Below are positions 24,483 to 32,418 of a stretch of 64,000 nt of DNA, piece by piece. The DNA is from Agromyces bracchium. Lineage in GTDB: Bacteria; Actinomycetota; Actinomycetes; Actinomycetales; Microbacteriaceae. Position 1 is the first letter of the stretch. Every line of letters begins with the position of its first letter. Position numbers and translations under genes: made by a program. Below the pieces are notes generated by a model, which saw only the letters and a list, made by a program, of their open reading frames with translations, searched no databases and was not told where the DNA came from. The stretch is taken from positions 267,730-331,729 of the forward strand of contig NZ_WMLB01000006.1 in NCBI RefSeq assembly GCF_009709675.1, given 5' to 3'.

Positions 24483-24524
24483 ATTGATTCACTCTTGACT
24501 TATATAAGTGCGTGGTGAATTAAT
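24483..24524 (+). promoter_or_regulatory. arsR promoter covered by a concentric dyad
   Basis: TTGACT (24495-24500), 17 bases, AATTAA (24518-24523), ATG at 24530 six bases later. The perfect palindrome CTTATATAAG (24499-24508) shares its centre with an outer pair ATTGATTCAC (24483-24492) / GTGAATTAAT (24515-24524), which match at nine of ten positions. AT-rich island in high-GC DNA. Confidence 0.75.
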
Positions 24525-24529
24525 GAACC

Positions 24530-24904
24530 ATGCACGCGCTCGACATCCTCGGAGACCCGGTCCGCCGCCGGATCCTCGAGCTGCTCGCCGACGGCGAGCT
24601 GGCTGCCGGCGACGTCGGGCGCATCGTGCAGGCCGAGTTCGGCATCAGCCAGCCCGGCGTCTCGCAGCACCTGCGCGTGCTGCGCGAGTCCGGCTTCGCG
24701 ACCGTCCGGGCCGAGGGCACCCGCCGCCTCTACGCGCTCGATCCCGAGCCGCTCGCCGAGGCGGCGCAGTGGTTCACGCCGTTCGAGCGATTCTGGGCGC
24801 CGCGGCTGGACGCCCTCGGCACCGAACTCGCGCGCGGCCGCCGGCAACGCCGGCTCGCGGCATCCGCTGACCCAGCACCGCACCCATCCGAGCAGGAGCA
24901 CTGA
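24530..24904 (+). CDS. ArsR-family repressor
   Basis: Encodes 124 residues. Winged-helix motif: LDILGDPVRRRILELLADGE, then FGISQPGVSQHLRVLRESGFATV and RLYALDPEPLAEAAQWF. No cysteine metal site is present, so it is a non-metal ArsR of the kind paired with SRPBCC (AHSA1) proteins. Leaderless ATG start. The stop is one base from the SRPBCC ATG. Presumed autorepressor through the dyad at 24483-24524. Confidence 0.92.
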   Translation: MHALDILGDPVRRRILELLADGELAAGDVGRIVQAEFGISQPGVSQHLRVLRESGFATVRAEGTRRLYALDPEPLAEAAQWFTPFERFWAPRLDALGTELARGRRQRRLAASADPAPHPSEQEH

Positions 24905-24905
24905 C

Positions 24906-25559
24906 ATGGACATCCGAGCACAGATCGACGCCGTCGACCGCGGCGTCGCGACCGAGGAGCGCGACGGCGAGCGCCTGCGCGTGCAGACCCTCGCCCAGAC
25001 CTACCCGTCGCCGATCGACGACGTGTGGGACGCGCTCACGACGGCCGAGCGCATCCCGCGCTGGTTCCTGCCCGTGAGCGGCGACCTGCGCCTCGGCGGC
25101 ACGTACCAGCTCGAGGGGAACGCGGGCGGCACCGTCACCGCGTGCGACGCGCCGAACTCGTTCACCGCGACCTGGGAGTACGGCGGCGGCACGACCTGGA
25201 TCACCGTCCGGCTCACCGAGGTCGACGCGGAGCGCACGCGCTTCGAGCTCGAGCACGTCGCTCGCGCCGCCGACGTCACCGACGAGATGTGGGCGCAGAT
25301 GGGCCCCTCCCCCACCGGCATCGGATGGGACGGCGCGCTGCTGGGTCTCGCACTGCACTTCACCACGCGCGAGATCCGGCCCGACAACTCCGCCGAGTGG
25401 CTGCAGTCCGACGAGGGCATGGCCTTCATGCGGTTGAGCGCCGACGAGTGGGCGCGAGCGGATGTCGCGGCCGGCGCCGACCCGGCGACCGCGGCGGCCG
25501 CGGCCGACCTCGTGTACGGGATGTACACGGGCGCGGCGCCCGCCCCGATGCCCGAGTAG
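24906..25559 (+). CDS. SRPBCC (AHSA1-like) domain protein
   Basis: Encodes 217 residues. The START-like fold is recognised by TYPSPIDDVWDALTTAERIPRW (split here), FLPVSGDLRLGGTYQLEG and TWEYGGGTTWITVRL. It has an extended C-terminal helical part with ALLGLALHF and WARADVAAGADP. Family members bind hydrophobic ligands; function of ArsR-coupled members is unknown. Followed by a strong terminator. Confidence 0.9.
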   Translation: MDIRAQIDAVDRGVATEERDGERLRVQTLAQTYPSPIDDVWDALTTAERIPRWFLPVSGDLRLGGTYQLEGNAGGTVTACDAPNSFTATWEYGGGTTWITVRLTEVDAERTRFELEHVARAADVTDEMWAQMGPSPTGIGWDGALLGLALHFTTREIRPDNSAEWLQSDEGMAFMRLSADEWARADVAAGADPATAAAAADLVYGMYTGAAPAPMPE

Positions 25560-25570
25560 CCGGGAACGCC

Positions 25571-25606
25571 GAACCGCCCCGCCGGGTGTCGCCGGCGGGG
25601 CGGTTC
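25571..25606. terminator. Bidirectional terminator
   Basis: Perfect 15-bp stem GAACCGCCCCGCCGG / CCGGCGGGGCGGTTC, 6-base loop, between the convergent SRPBCC and APC permease genes. Confidence 0.85.
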
Positions 25607-25653
25607 GCATTACGTGGGGGCCGGCACGGTGAGCACACCGGCCCCGCACGGGC

Positions 25654-27204
25654 TCAGTCGGCGGACGCCCGCGAGAGCACCTCGCCGCGGAAGAACGCCG
25701 GGCGCTTGATCGCCTGCCAGATCATGATCACGACGCCCGTGAGCAGCACGACCATGCCGAGGATGAACACGAGGCCGACGCCGCCGATGTTCGAGCCGCT
25801 GCCGTAGTCGGGGTCCATGCTGTCGACGAGCGTCGTCACGAAGAGCACCGACAGGATGACGCCGCCCACGAGCGGGAACAGCAGCGTGAAGAAGAACTCG
25901 CGCACCGAGCGGAACCACGTCTTCCGGAAGAACCACACCGCGGCGAAGGCCGTGATGCCGTAGTAGAAGCAGATCATCATGCCGAGCGCGGTGATCGTGT
26001 CCCACAGGACGTTCTCGCTCACGAAGCGCATGACCGCGTAGAAGACGGATGCCACGACCGCCGAGACGATCGTCGCGTAGCCGGGCGTGAAGAAGCGCGG
26101 GCTGACCTGTGCGAACTTCGGCGGCAGGGCACCGTAGTGGCCCATCGCGAGGAGCGTGCGCGCGGGCGACACGAAGGTCGACTGGAGCGACGATGCCGAG
26201 CTCGTGAGCACCGCGAGCGAGACGAGCACCGCGAGCGGGCCGAGGATCGGCCCCGCGAGCGCGAAGAACACGTTGTCCTGGATGTCGGGGTTGCCGAGGC
26301 CGAACTCGCCGGTGCCGACGCCCGCGAACGAGATCAGCGAGACCGAGATGAGCAGGTAGAGCGTGACGATGATGAGCACCGAGAGGGTCGCCGCGCGACC
26401 CGGCGTCTTCTCGGCACCCTTGGTCTCCTCGTTCATCGTCAGGGTGACGTCCCAGCCCCAGAAGATGAAGATCGACAGCGACAGGCCCGCCGCGAGGGCG
26501 CTGAAGTCGCTCACCGCGAACGGGTTGAACCAGCTGAGCTCGATCGGCGTCGCGTCGAACGCGTTGCCGTTCGCGACCTCGACGAGCGCCGCGACCGAGA
26601 ACAGCACGAGCACGGCGACCTGGAAGCCGACGAGCCAGTACTGCAGCTTCTGCGTGGTGCGCATGTCGCGGTACGAGATCATCGTCGCGCCGAGCATGAA
26701 GAGCAGGCACACGACGACGTTGACGAACGGGTTCGCCGCGATGTCGGCGATCTCGGGGTTGCCCACGACCTGCGAGATGAGCAGGAAGAGGAAGTCGACC
26801 GCGATGCCGGCGAGGTTCGAGAGCACCAGGATCGTCGCCGCGACGAGGCCCCAGCCCGCCATCCACCCGATCCACGGGCCGAAGGCGCGCGTCGCCCAGG
26901 TGAACGACGTTCCCGAGTCGGGCATGCGGCGGTTGAGTTCGCGGTAGCCGAACGCGACGAGCAGCATCGGGATGAACCCGAGCAGGATGATCGCGGGGAC
27001 CTGCGTGCCGACCTCGGACACGGTCGGGCCGAGCGCGGCGGTGAGCGTGTACGCCGGAGCGATGCACGAGATGCCGATGACGATCGCGCCGATGAGGCCG
27101 ACGGATCCGGCCGACAGGCCCTTCTTGGTGATGCCGTGCTCGGACGAGTCGACCGCGCGGGTCGCCTCGGTGAGCGGGGCCTGGTCAGGCGAGTGTTGCG
27201 ACAT
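25654..27204 (-). CDS. APC-family amino acid/polyamine permease
   Basis: Encodes 516 residues from the ATG at 27202-27204 with AGGAG-like sequence upstream. Twelve or more membrane helices; APC signatures GISCIAPAYTLTAALGP in helix 1 and ELNRRMPDSGTSFTWATRAFG (split here) in helix 2-3. The internal WFNPFAVSDFSALAAGLSLSIF, IFWGWD region is helix 6 with the substrate site. Last gene of the amine oxidase operon, 11 bases after the universal stress gene, so it probably imports putrescine, GABA or a related amine. Confidence 0.9.
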   Translation of the reverse strand: MSQHSPDQAPLTEATRAVDSSEHGITKKGLSAGSVGLIGAIVIGISCIAPAYTLTAALGPTVSEVGTQVPAIILLGFIPMLLVAFGYRELNRRMPDSGTSFTWATRAFGPWIGWMAGWGLVAATILVLSNLAGIAVDFLFLLISQVVGNPEIADIAANPFVNVVVCLLFMLGATMISYRDMRTTQKLQYWLVGFQVAVLVLFSVAALVEVANGNAFDATPIELSWFNPFAVSDFSALAAGLSLSIFIFWGWDVTLTMNEETKGAEKTPGRAATLSVLIIVTLYLLISVSLISFAGVGTGEFGLGNPDIQDNVFFALAGPILGPLAVLVSLAVLTSSASSLQSTFVSPARTLLAMGHYGALPPKFAQVSPRFFTPGYATIVSAVVASVFYAVMRFVSENVLWDTITALGMMICFYYGITAFAAVWFFRKTWFRSVREFFFTLLFPLVGGVILSVLFVTTLVDSMDPDYGSGSNIGGVGLVFILGMVVLLTGVVIMIWQAIKRPAFFRGEVLSRASAD

Positions 27205-27215
27205 TGCAGCGTCTT

Positions 27216-28091
27216 TCAGGAGCGGGTGGTGCGCGGCACCACGATCATCGGTGCCGGGAGCTCGCGCAGCATCTTCGCCGCGGTCGAACCCAGGAACAGG
27301 TGGCGCGGCGCCGCGAGGCGGCTCGAGCCGACGAGCACGAGCTCGCCCTGGTGCCAGTCGAGCGCGCGGACCGCATGCTCGATGGTCTCGCCCGTCGCGG
27401 TCTCGACGGTCGCCTCGATGCCGTCCGGAAGGGCCTGGCGGGCCTCGTCGAGCACCTCCTCGGCGTGCACCGAGCTGGTGAGCGCGGCGAGGTCGGCGTC
27501 GAGGCCGGCGGGAAGGTCGATGGGCACGAGCGAGAGCAGGCGCAGCGGCGCGTGCGTCGCGCGTGCGAGTCGGATGGCCGACTCGAGCAGGGCGTCGGCG
27601 CCCGGGCGCGTGCCGACCGCGGCCGTGATGCGCGTGATGCCCTGCGATGCGGGCACCTCGCGGGACCCGGACGGTGCGAGGAGCACGGGCACGTCGGAGG
27701 AGTGCAGCAGCTCGTTCGCGACCGAGCCGATGCGCGAGCGGCCGAGGAGGCCGCCGCGGGCGGTGCCGATCACGATGAGGCGCGCGTCGAACTCGTGCGC
27801 GGCCTCGATGAGGCCCTCGGCGAACGACTCGGCGTAGCGGAGGTGCAGCTTCGACGCGACATCCGCCCCCAGGTGCTTGGACGCCTCCTCGAGCCACTCG
27901 CGCGACTGCGCGCGCAGGTACCGCTCGTAGCCGGCGTCCGCCGGGACGCTGGAGTTGCCGGCCTCGGACGGCAGGACCATGACGACCTCGAGCGGCGCGT
28001 CGGCCGCCGCCGCGAGGCGGCTCGCGACGGCGAGCGCGTCGGCGCCCGCGGCGTTCGCGGTGTACCCGACGAGGATGCTGGTCGCGGTCAC
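27216..28091 (-). CDS. Universal stress protein, two USP domains
   Basis: Encodes 291 residues. Domain 1 starts ILVGYTANAAGADALAVASR and ends with the ATP-loop GTARGGLLGRSRIGSVANELL; domain 2 ends with GSSRLAAPRHLFLGSTAAKML. The first glycine loop G2xG9xGS is kept only partly. The GTG start overlaps the amine oxidase stop (GTGA). A USP inside a polyamine operon may act as nucleotide-sensing partner of the permease; this is inference. Confidence 0.9.
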   Translation of the reverse strand: MTATSILVGYTANAAGADALAVASRLAAAADAPLEVVMVLPSEAGNSSVPADAGYERYLRAQSREWLEEASKHLGADVASKLHLRYAESFAEGLIEAAHEFDARLIVIGTARGGLLGRSRIGSVANELLHSSDVPVLLAPSGSREVPASQGITRITAAVGTRPGADALLESAIRLARATHAPLRLLSLVPIDLPAGLDADLAALTSSVHAEEVLDEARQALPDGIEATVETATGETIEHAVRALDWHQGELVLVGSSRLAAPRHLFLGSTAAKMLRELPAPMIVVPRTTRS

Positions 28092-29473
28092 GCGAGTGCC
28101 CCGCGCGTCTCGAGGGCCTCGAGCGCCTGCGACGCGACGAGCCGGCCCATGCGGATGGCGCCGTCGACGTGCTGGTAGCCCTTGCCCGCCATGTCGGAGC
28201 AGGCGAAGCGGATCGGGCCGACGGGCGTGCGGAGGTCGGCGCCGTAGCGCGCGAGGCCGCCCATGTCGAAGCTCGCGGCGTACGCGCCGCGGGTCCACTC
28301 CTCCGAGCCCCAGTCGGACTCGTAGTAGACGACCGGGTGCTTCGCCTGCTCGCCGTAGTAGTGCGAGAGCGACTCGAGGATGCGCTCCCTGCGCTCCTCG
28401 GCGCTGAGGCGGAAGACCTCGTCGGCCGCCTCGTCGGAGACGAAGCCGACGAGCGTCCCGCGGGTGTCGCCGTGGTTGGTGTTGTCGTACGCCTCGTGCG
28501 AGAGCTCGTACGGGCTGAACGCGGTGCCCGAGAGCCCCTGCTCGCGCCAGAACGGCGTCTCGTAGACGGCGTGCACCTTGATGACGAAGCCCATCGACAC
28601 GTGCTGGTGCATCTGGTGCTGGAGGCGCGGCAGCGGCGGCTCGTACGAGATGCGGTCGTAGAGGATCGGCGCGAGCGCGAGCACGACCTGCTGCGCGTGG
28701 ACCTCGAACGAGTCGCTGATCACCGTGACGCCCGCCTCGGGCGCCTCGGGGTTCCAGCGGATGGTGCGCACCGGCTGGCCGAGCTTCACCGCGTCGCCGA
28801 GGCGCTCGGCGAGGCGGATCGGCACCTGCTGGAGGCCGCCGACGACGCGCTTGTCGAGGATGAAGTCGGCGTCGACGAGGTTCGAGAACGAGCCAGCGGA
28901 TGCCGCCATGAGCAGCGCCTGCAGGGCCGAGAACGCGTGGGTCGGCTTGGTGAGCATCGCACCGGCGATGAACATGCCGATGTTGAGCTTCGCCTCCTCG
29001 TCGTCGGTCTGCGTGCCGAGCCACTCGGCGAACGAGATCTCGTCGAGCTCCTTGGCGCGCGGGTGCGCCCACGGCGCCTCGGGGTCGATCTCGGCGACGA
29101 GCTGGTCGAGCTTCTCGATGAGGCCGACGATCTCGCCCTCGGTCTGCGCGGGCACCGGGAAGATCTCTCCCTCGAAGAGGCGGCGCTCGCCGTCCTCCGC
29201 AATGTAGACGTTCCTGCCCTCGCGGTAGCGCTCGTACGTCTCGAGCCCGAGCTCGTCGAGCGTCTCGATGAGCGCGTCCTGGTCGGGCGAGACCCACTGG
29301 CCGCCGATCTCGAGCATGGCGCCGTCGACGTCGCCGGTCCAGAGGCGACCGCCGACGCGGTCGCGGGCCTCGAGCACGACGACGTCGCGCCCGGCCTTCA
29401 CGAGCTCGGTCGCGGCCGTGAGGCCGGAGGCGCCTGCGCCGACGATGACGACGTCGGTCTCGATGCGTTGCAT
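28088..29473 (-). CDS. Flavin monoamine/putrescine oxidase
   Basis: Encodes 461 residues from ATG 29471-29473; a GTG eight codons upstream lacks a ribosome site. The N-terminal FAD motif is VVIVGAGASGLTAATELV with EARDRVGGR; the C-terminal FAD-binding segment is GYQHVDGAIRMGRLVASQAL. Size and the operon with aldehyde dehydrogenase and GABA-type aminotransferase suit actinobacterial putrescine oxidase, which converts putrescine to 4-aminobutanal plus ammonia and peroxide. A tyramine-type substrate cannot be excluded. No catalase or signal peptide is nearby. Confidence 0.88.
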   Translation of the reverse strand: MQRIETDVVIVGAGASGLTAATELVKAGRDVVVLEARDRVGGRLWTGDVDGAMLEIGGQWVSPDQDALIETLDELGLETYERYREGRNVYIAEDGERRLFEGEIFPVPAQTEGEIVGLIEKLDQLVAEIDPEAPWAHPRAKELDEISFAEWLGTQTDDEEAKLNIGMFIAGAMLTKPTHAFSALQALLMAASAGSFSNLVDADFILDKRVVGGLQQVPIRLAERLGDAVKLGQPVRTIRWNPEAPEAGVTVISDSFEVHAQQVVLALAPILYDRISYEPPLPRLQHQMHQHVSMGFVIKVHAVYETPFWREQGLSGTAFSPYELSHEAYDNTNHGDTRGTLVGFVSDEAADEVFRLSAEERRERILESLSHYYGEQAKHPVVYYESDWGSEEWTRGAYAASFDMGGLARYGADLRTPVGPIRFACSDMAGKGYQHVDGAIRMGRLVASQALEALETRGALA

Positions 29474-29500
29474 GGTTCTGGTCTGCTTTCTGTGCACGCC

Positions 29501-29568
29501 GGTGATCGAGTAGGCCCGGAGGGCCGTACCGAGATCTCGATACGCGGCTGCGCCGCTACTCGATCACC
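29501..29568. repeat. Inverted REP-like pair in the amine oxidase leader
   Basis: GGTGATCGAGTAGG ... GTACCGAGATCTCGATACG ... CTACTCGATCACC. The outer ends are perfect inverted repeats. Variant with GATC in place of GGTC; it lies between the aldehyde dehydrogenase stop side and the oxidase start, so it is in the operon mRNA. Confidence 0.8.
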
Positions 29569-29582
29569 AGCACGATCCGGTC

Positions 29583-31049
29583 TCAGGCCGGGATCAGGGT
29601 GTACTTCGTGTCGAGGAACTCGTGGATGCCCTCGAAGCCGCCCTCGCGGCCGATGCCCGACTGCTTGACGCCGCCGAAGGGGGCGGCCGCGTTCGAGACG
29701 AGGCCCGTGTTGAGGCCCATCATGCCGGTGTCGAGGCGGTCGATCATGCGGTGGCCGCGGGCGAGGTCCTGCGTGAACACGTAGGAGATGAGGCCGTACT
29801 CCGTCGAGTTGGCGAGGCGCACGGCCTCGTCCTCGTCGGCGAACGTCGTGATGCCGAGCACCGGTCCGAAGATCTCCTCGCGGAGCAGGCGCGCGTCGGA
29901 GGTCACGTCGCCGAGCACGGTCGGCGCGTAGAACGAGCCCGCGCCGTCGATCGCCGAACCGCCGGCGAGGACCGTCGCGCCCTTCGAGACCGCGTCGGTC
30001 ACGAGCTCGTGCGTCGACGCGACCGCGTCGTCGTCGATGAGCGGGCCGATGTGCACGCCGTCCTCGGTGCCGCGGCCGACGCTCATGCCCGAGACGCGCT
30101 CGGTCACGCGGCGCGCGAACTCGGCCGCGACCGACTCGTGCACGATGAAGCGGTTCGCCGCCGTGCACGCCTGGCCGATGTTGCGGAACTTCGCGACCAT
30201 CGCGCCCTCGACCGCCTTGTCCAGGTCGGCGTCCTCGAACACGACGAACGGGGCATTGCCGCCGAGCTCCATCGAGGTGCGGAGGATGCCCTGGGCGGAC
30301 TGCTCGATGAGCTTGCGGCCGACCTCGGTCGAGCCGGTGAACGAGAGCTTGCGGAGGCGCGGGTCGGCGATGATCGGGGCCGAGACCTTCGACGAGCTCG
30401 TGGTGGTGACGACGTTCACGACGCCCTTCGGCAGCCCGACCTCCTCGAGCAGCTGCACGAACGCGATGGTCGTGAGCGGCGTGAGCGCGGCGGGCTTGAC
30501 GACCACGGTGCAGCCCGCGGCGAGCGCCGGGGCGATCTTGCGGGTCGCCATCGCGAGCGGGAAGTTCCACGGCGTGATGAAGTACGACGGGCCGACGGGG
30601 CGCTGCGCGACCACGATGCGGCCGGTGCCCTCGGGGTTCCAGCCGTAGCGGCCGGTGATGCGCACGGCCTCCTCGCTGAACCAGCGGAGGAACTCGCCGC
30701 CGTACTTGACCTCGCCGCGCGCCTCGGCGAGCGGCTTGCCCATCTCGAGCGTCATGAGGAGGGCGAAGTCGTCGGCCCGGTCCATGAGCGTGTCGAAGGC
30801 GCGGCGGAGGATCTCGCCGCGCTCGCGCGGCGCGGTCGCGGCCCACGCGTCCTGCGCGGCGACGGCCGCGTCGAGCGCGCGGATGCCGTCGGCGGCCGAG
30901 GCGTCGGCGATGGTCTTGATCACGTCGCCCGTGGCCGGGTCGCGGACCTCGAAGGTCTTCCCGCCCTCGGCGGCGACCCACTCGCCGCCGATGTACAGGC
31001 CGTCGGCGACCTGGTCGAGGAGTGCGGATTCCTGCGTTGCAGTGGTCAT
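29583..31049 (-). CDS. NAD(P)-dependent aldehyde dehydrogenase (succinate-semialdehyde type)
   Basis: Encodes 488 residues from ATG 31047-31049. Motifs: FITPWNFPLAMATRKIAPAL, FTGSTEVGRKLI, catalytic Glu in MELGGNAPFVVF, catalytic Cys in NIGQACTAANRF, and the C-terminal [15 protein letters not shown]. Closest by motif to GabD. In this operon it would oxidise 4-aminobutanal and/or succinate semialdehyde. Preceded 43 bases upstream by the dehydrogenase gene. Confidence 0.92.
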   Translation of the reverse strand: MTTATQESALLDQVADGLYIGGEWVAAEGGKTFEVRDPATGDVIKTIADASAADGIRALDAAVAAQDAWAATAPRERGEILRRAFDTLMDRADDFALLMTLEMGKPLAEARGEVKYGGEFLRWFSEEAVRITGRYGWNPEGTGRIVVAQRPVGPSYFITPWNFPLAMATRKIAPALAAGCTVVVKPAALTPLTTIAFVQLLEEVGLPKGVVNVVTTTSSSKVSAPIIADPRLRKLSFTGSTEVGRKLIEQSAQGILRTSMELGGNAPFVVFEDADLDKAVEGAMVAKFRNIGQACTAANRFIVHESVAAEFARRVTERVSGMSVGRGTEDGVHIGPLIDDDAVASTHELVTDAVSKGATVLAGGSAIDGAGSFYAPTVLGDVTSDARLLREEIFGPVLGITTFADEDEAVRLANSTEYGLISYVFTQDLARGHRMIDRLDTGMMGLNTGLVSNAAAPFGGVKQSGIGREGGFEGIHEFLDTKYTLIPA

Positions 31050-31092
31050 GCTCGGAGTGTCCGTTCGTTCGGTGTGCGCTGGTGGCGCGCGA

Positions 31093-32418
31093 TCACGGGT
31101 AGAGGCCGCGGAGGCGGTGGGCCTCGGCGACACGCTCGACGGCCAGAGCCGTGGCGGCGGTGCGGAGCGAGAGGTCGCGGGCCTCGGCGTAGCCGAGGAC
31201 ATGACGCCAGGCGTTCAGCATCCGCTCCTCCAGTCTGCTCTCGACTTCGTCGACCCGCCACCAGTACGCCTGGTTGGCCTGGACCCACTCGAAGTACGAG
31301 ACGATGACACCGCCCGCGTTGGCGAGGATGTCGGGGACGACCAGCACGCCGCGCTCCCGGAGGATGGCGTCGGCGGCCGGGGTGGTGGGGCCGTTCGCGC
31401 CCTCGACGACGACCTTCGCGAGCACGTCCGCGGCGTTGCCGCCGTGCAGCACGCCCTCGACCGCGGCCGGGACGAGCAGGTCGACGTCCTGGGTCAGCAC
31501 GGCGTCGCGGTCGAGTTCGTCGCCGCCGGCGAAGCCGACGACCGAGCCGGTGGCGCGCACGTGGTCGGAGAGCGCCTCGATGTCGAGACCGGCGTCGTTG
31601 CGGATCGCACCGTATTGGTCGCTGACCGCCGTGACGCGCACGCCGCCCTCGGCGAGGAACCGCGCGGCATCCGCACCGACCTTGCCGAAGCCCTGCACGG
31701 CCGCGGTCGCACGACCGGGCTCGATGCCGGCGTGGCGCAGCGCGGCGAGCGCGATGTGCGTCACGCCGCGCGAGGTGGCCGACGCCCGGCCGAGCGAACC
31801 GCCGAGCGCGATGGGCTTGCCCGTGACGATGCCGGGCACGGTGTACCCGGAGTTCACCGAGTAGGTGTCCATCATCCACGCCATGGTGCGCTCGTCGGTG
31901 CCGATGTCGGGCGCGGGGATGTCGCGCTCCGGCCCGATGATCGGCAGGATCTCGCTCGTGTAGCGGCGGGTGACGCGCTCGAGCTCGCCGACCGAGTGGT
32001 CGCGCGGGTCGATCGCGATGCCGCCCTTCGCGCCGCCGTACGGCACGTCGAGCAGGGCGCACTTCCAGGTCATCCACATCGCGAGCGCGCGCACCTCGTC
32101 GAGGTTCACGTTCGGCGCGTAGCGGAGGCCGCCCTTGGCGGGGCCGCGGCTGAAGTTGTGCTGCACGCGGTAGCCGAGGTACACCTCGGTCTCACCGGAG
32201 TCGCGGCGCAGCGGCACCGCGACCGCCATCTCGCGACGCGGGGTCGCGAGCATGCGGTGCAGGCCATCGCCGTAGCCGAGCAGCTCGATCGCCTCGGCCA
32301 GCTGGGCGCGGGCGTCGACGAGCGGGGTCGGCTCGGCGTCGGCGACCGGGTTCACGGGCACGGATGCCGCGTCCGCGAGGATCACGGGCGACGCCGTCGT
32401 CGCCGTCACGGGGTTCAT
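31093..32418 (-). CDS. Glu/Leu/Phe/Val dehydrogenase
   Basis: Encodes 441 residues. Substrate lysines sit in GPAKGGLRYAPNVN and MTWKCALLDVPYGGAKGGI; the Rossmann motif is VQGFGKVGADAARFLAEGG. Length and motifs fit NAD(P)-glutamate dehydrogenase. The N-terminus has about 35 extra residues, Ala/Val-rich. ATG overlaps the aminotransferase stop (ATGA at 32415-32418). It can oxidise the glutamate produced by the aminotransferase back to 2-oxoglutarate. Confidence 0.92.
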   Translation of the reverse strand: MNPVTATTASPVILADAASVPVNPVADAEPTPLVDARAQLAEAIELLGYGDGLHRMLATPRREMAVAVPLRRDSGETEVYLGYRVQHNFSRGPAKGGLRYAPNVNLDEVRALAMWMTWKCALLDVPYGGAKGGIAIDPRDHSVGELERVTRRYTSEILPIIGPERDIPAPDIGTDERTMAWMMDTYSVNSGYTVPGIVTGKPIALGGSLGRASATSRGVTHIALAALRHAGIEPGRATAAVQGFGKVGADAARFLAEGGVRVTAVSDQYGAIRNDAGLDIEALSDHVRATGSVVGFAGGDELDRDAVLTQDVDLLVPAAVEGVLHGGNAADVLAKVVVEGANGPTTPAADAILRERGVLVVPDILANAGGVIVSYFEWVQANQAYWWRVDEVESRLEERMLNAWRHVLGYAEARDLSLRTAATALAVERVAEAHRLRGLYP

